Assembly: GCF_021155775.2 (NCBI RefSeq)
Contig: NC_060232.1
Coordinates: forward strand, 16,280,251 to 16,344,250
Direction of reading: 5' to 3'
Length of the DNA stretch: 64,000 nt
Origin: Neodiprion pinetum
Taxonomy: Eukaryota > Arthropoda > Insecta > Hymenoptera > Diprionidae
The notes under the pieces are model-generated. The model made no database searches. It was not told where the DNA came from and saw only the letters and a list, made by a program, of their open reading frames with translations. Numbering within the stretch: the stretch's first letter is position 1; every line of letters begins with the position of its first letter. Made by a program: the position numbers and the translations under genes. Below are positions 63,900 through 64,000 of this stretch, piece by piece.

Positions 63900-64000
63900 A
63901 CAACGGGGGGAAATTACGAAAGATCTAAGAGAATCAAAGAGTTCTCTGTGCGATTTGAGCGAACGCCGAGCCAAAGAAGTCTCACAAACAAGGAATATTT
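63896..64000. mobile_element. Possible start of another LTR element
   Basis: TGTTACAACGGGGGG follows a TA repeat, like the LTR starts at 1264, 20418 and 24109. Only 105 bp are in the window, so this is a guess. Confidence 0.3.

Overview
This window is a stack of nested transposable elements in AT-rich insect-type DNA. I see no convincing host gene. An insect (a hymenopteran is plausible but not proven) is suggested by four things: an inserted mitochondrial fragment with the insect ND4L-ND4 order, primer-binding sites matching insect tRNA-Leu, tRNA-Tyr and initiator tRNA-Met, the mixture of Gypsy, BEL/Pao, Copia, Penelope, Polinton and mariner elements, and a ~490-bp AT-rich satellite.

Layout. 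1-8026: the satellite array, split by Gypsy-1 (1264-7350, minus strand, 4-bp ATAT duplication), which itself carries a 1.3-kb element in a TTAA site (3477-4778). 8027-13862: Gypsy-2 (plus strand), 3'-truncated, whose pol runs from reverse transcriptase-RNase H into a macrodomain of the ADP-ribosyl-hydrolase (TARG1/OARD1) type. 13915-20386: a SWIM-finger transposase remnant, a truncated foldback MITE, a Penelope-like element with inverted terminal repeats carrying hammerhead-like motifs, and a small MITE. 20418-22491: a gag-only LTR element. 22562-23935: nuclear mitochondrial DNA (ND4L and ND4). 24109-29193: a BEL/Pao element with near-identical LTRs and an internal gag-protease deletion.

29277-46007: a 2.77-kb LTR-like sequence with a tRNA-Lys-type primer site, split by a 13.96-kb Polinton/Maverick (29393-43352, exact 6-bp duplication AACGAC). 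The Polinton has terminal inverted repeats of about 3.5 kb that carry genes, so those genes are present twice. Its 6.4-kb single-copy core holds only a retroviral-type integrase and a protein-primed DNA polymerase B. I found no capsid, ATPase or protease gene. Integrase and polymerase each have a catalytic acidic residue replaced.

46008-52150: satellite again, holding a Copia element (46823-51924, TAAAT duplication). 52151-63864: an 11.7-kb, almost perfect palindrome bounded by mariner-type ends, each arm holding the catalytic exon of a DD41D-type transposase. 63896-64000: the first bases of another LTR-like sequence.

The most notable items are the Gypsy pol-macrodomain reading frame, the capsid-less Polinton with duplicated genes, and the giant mariner palindrome. 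Most coding regions are decayed (in-frame stops, frameshifts), so most are entered as pseudogenes.
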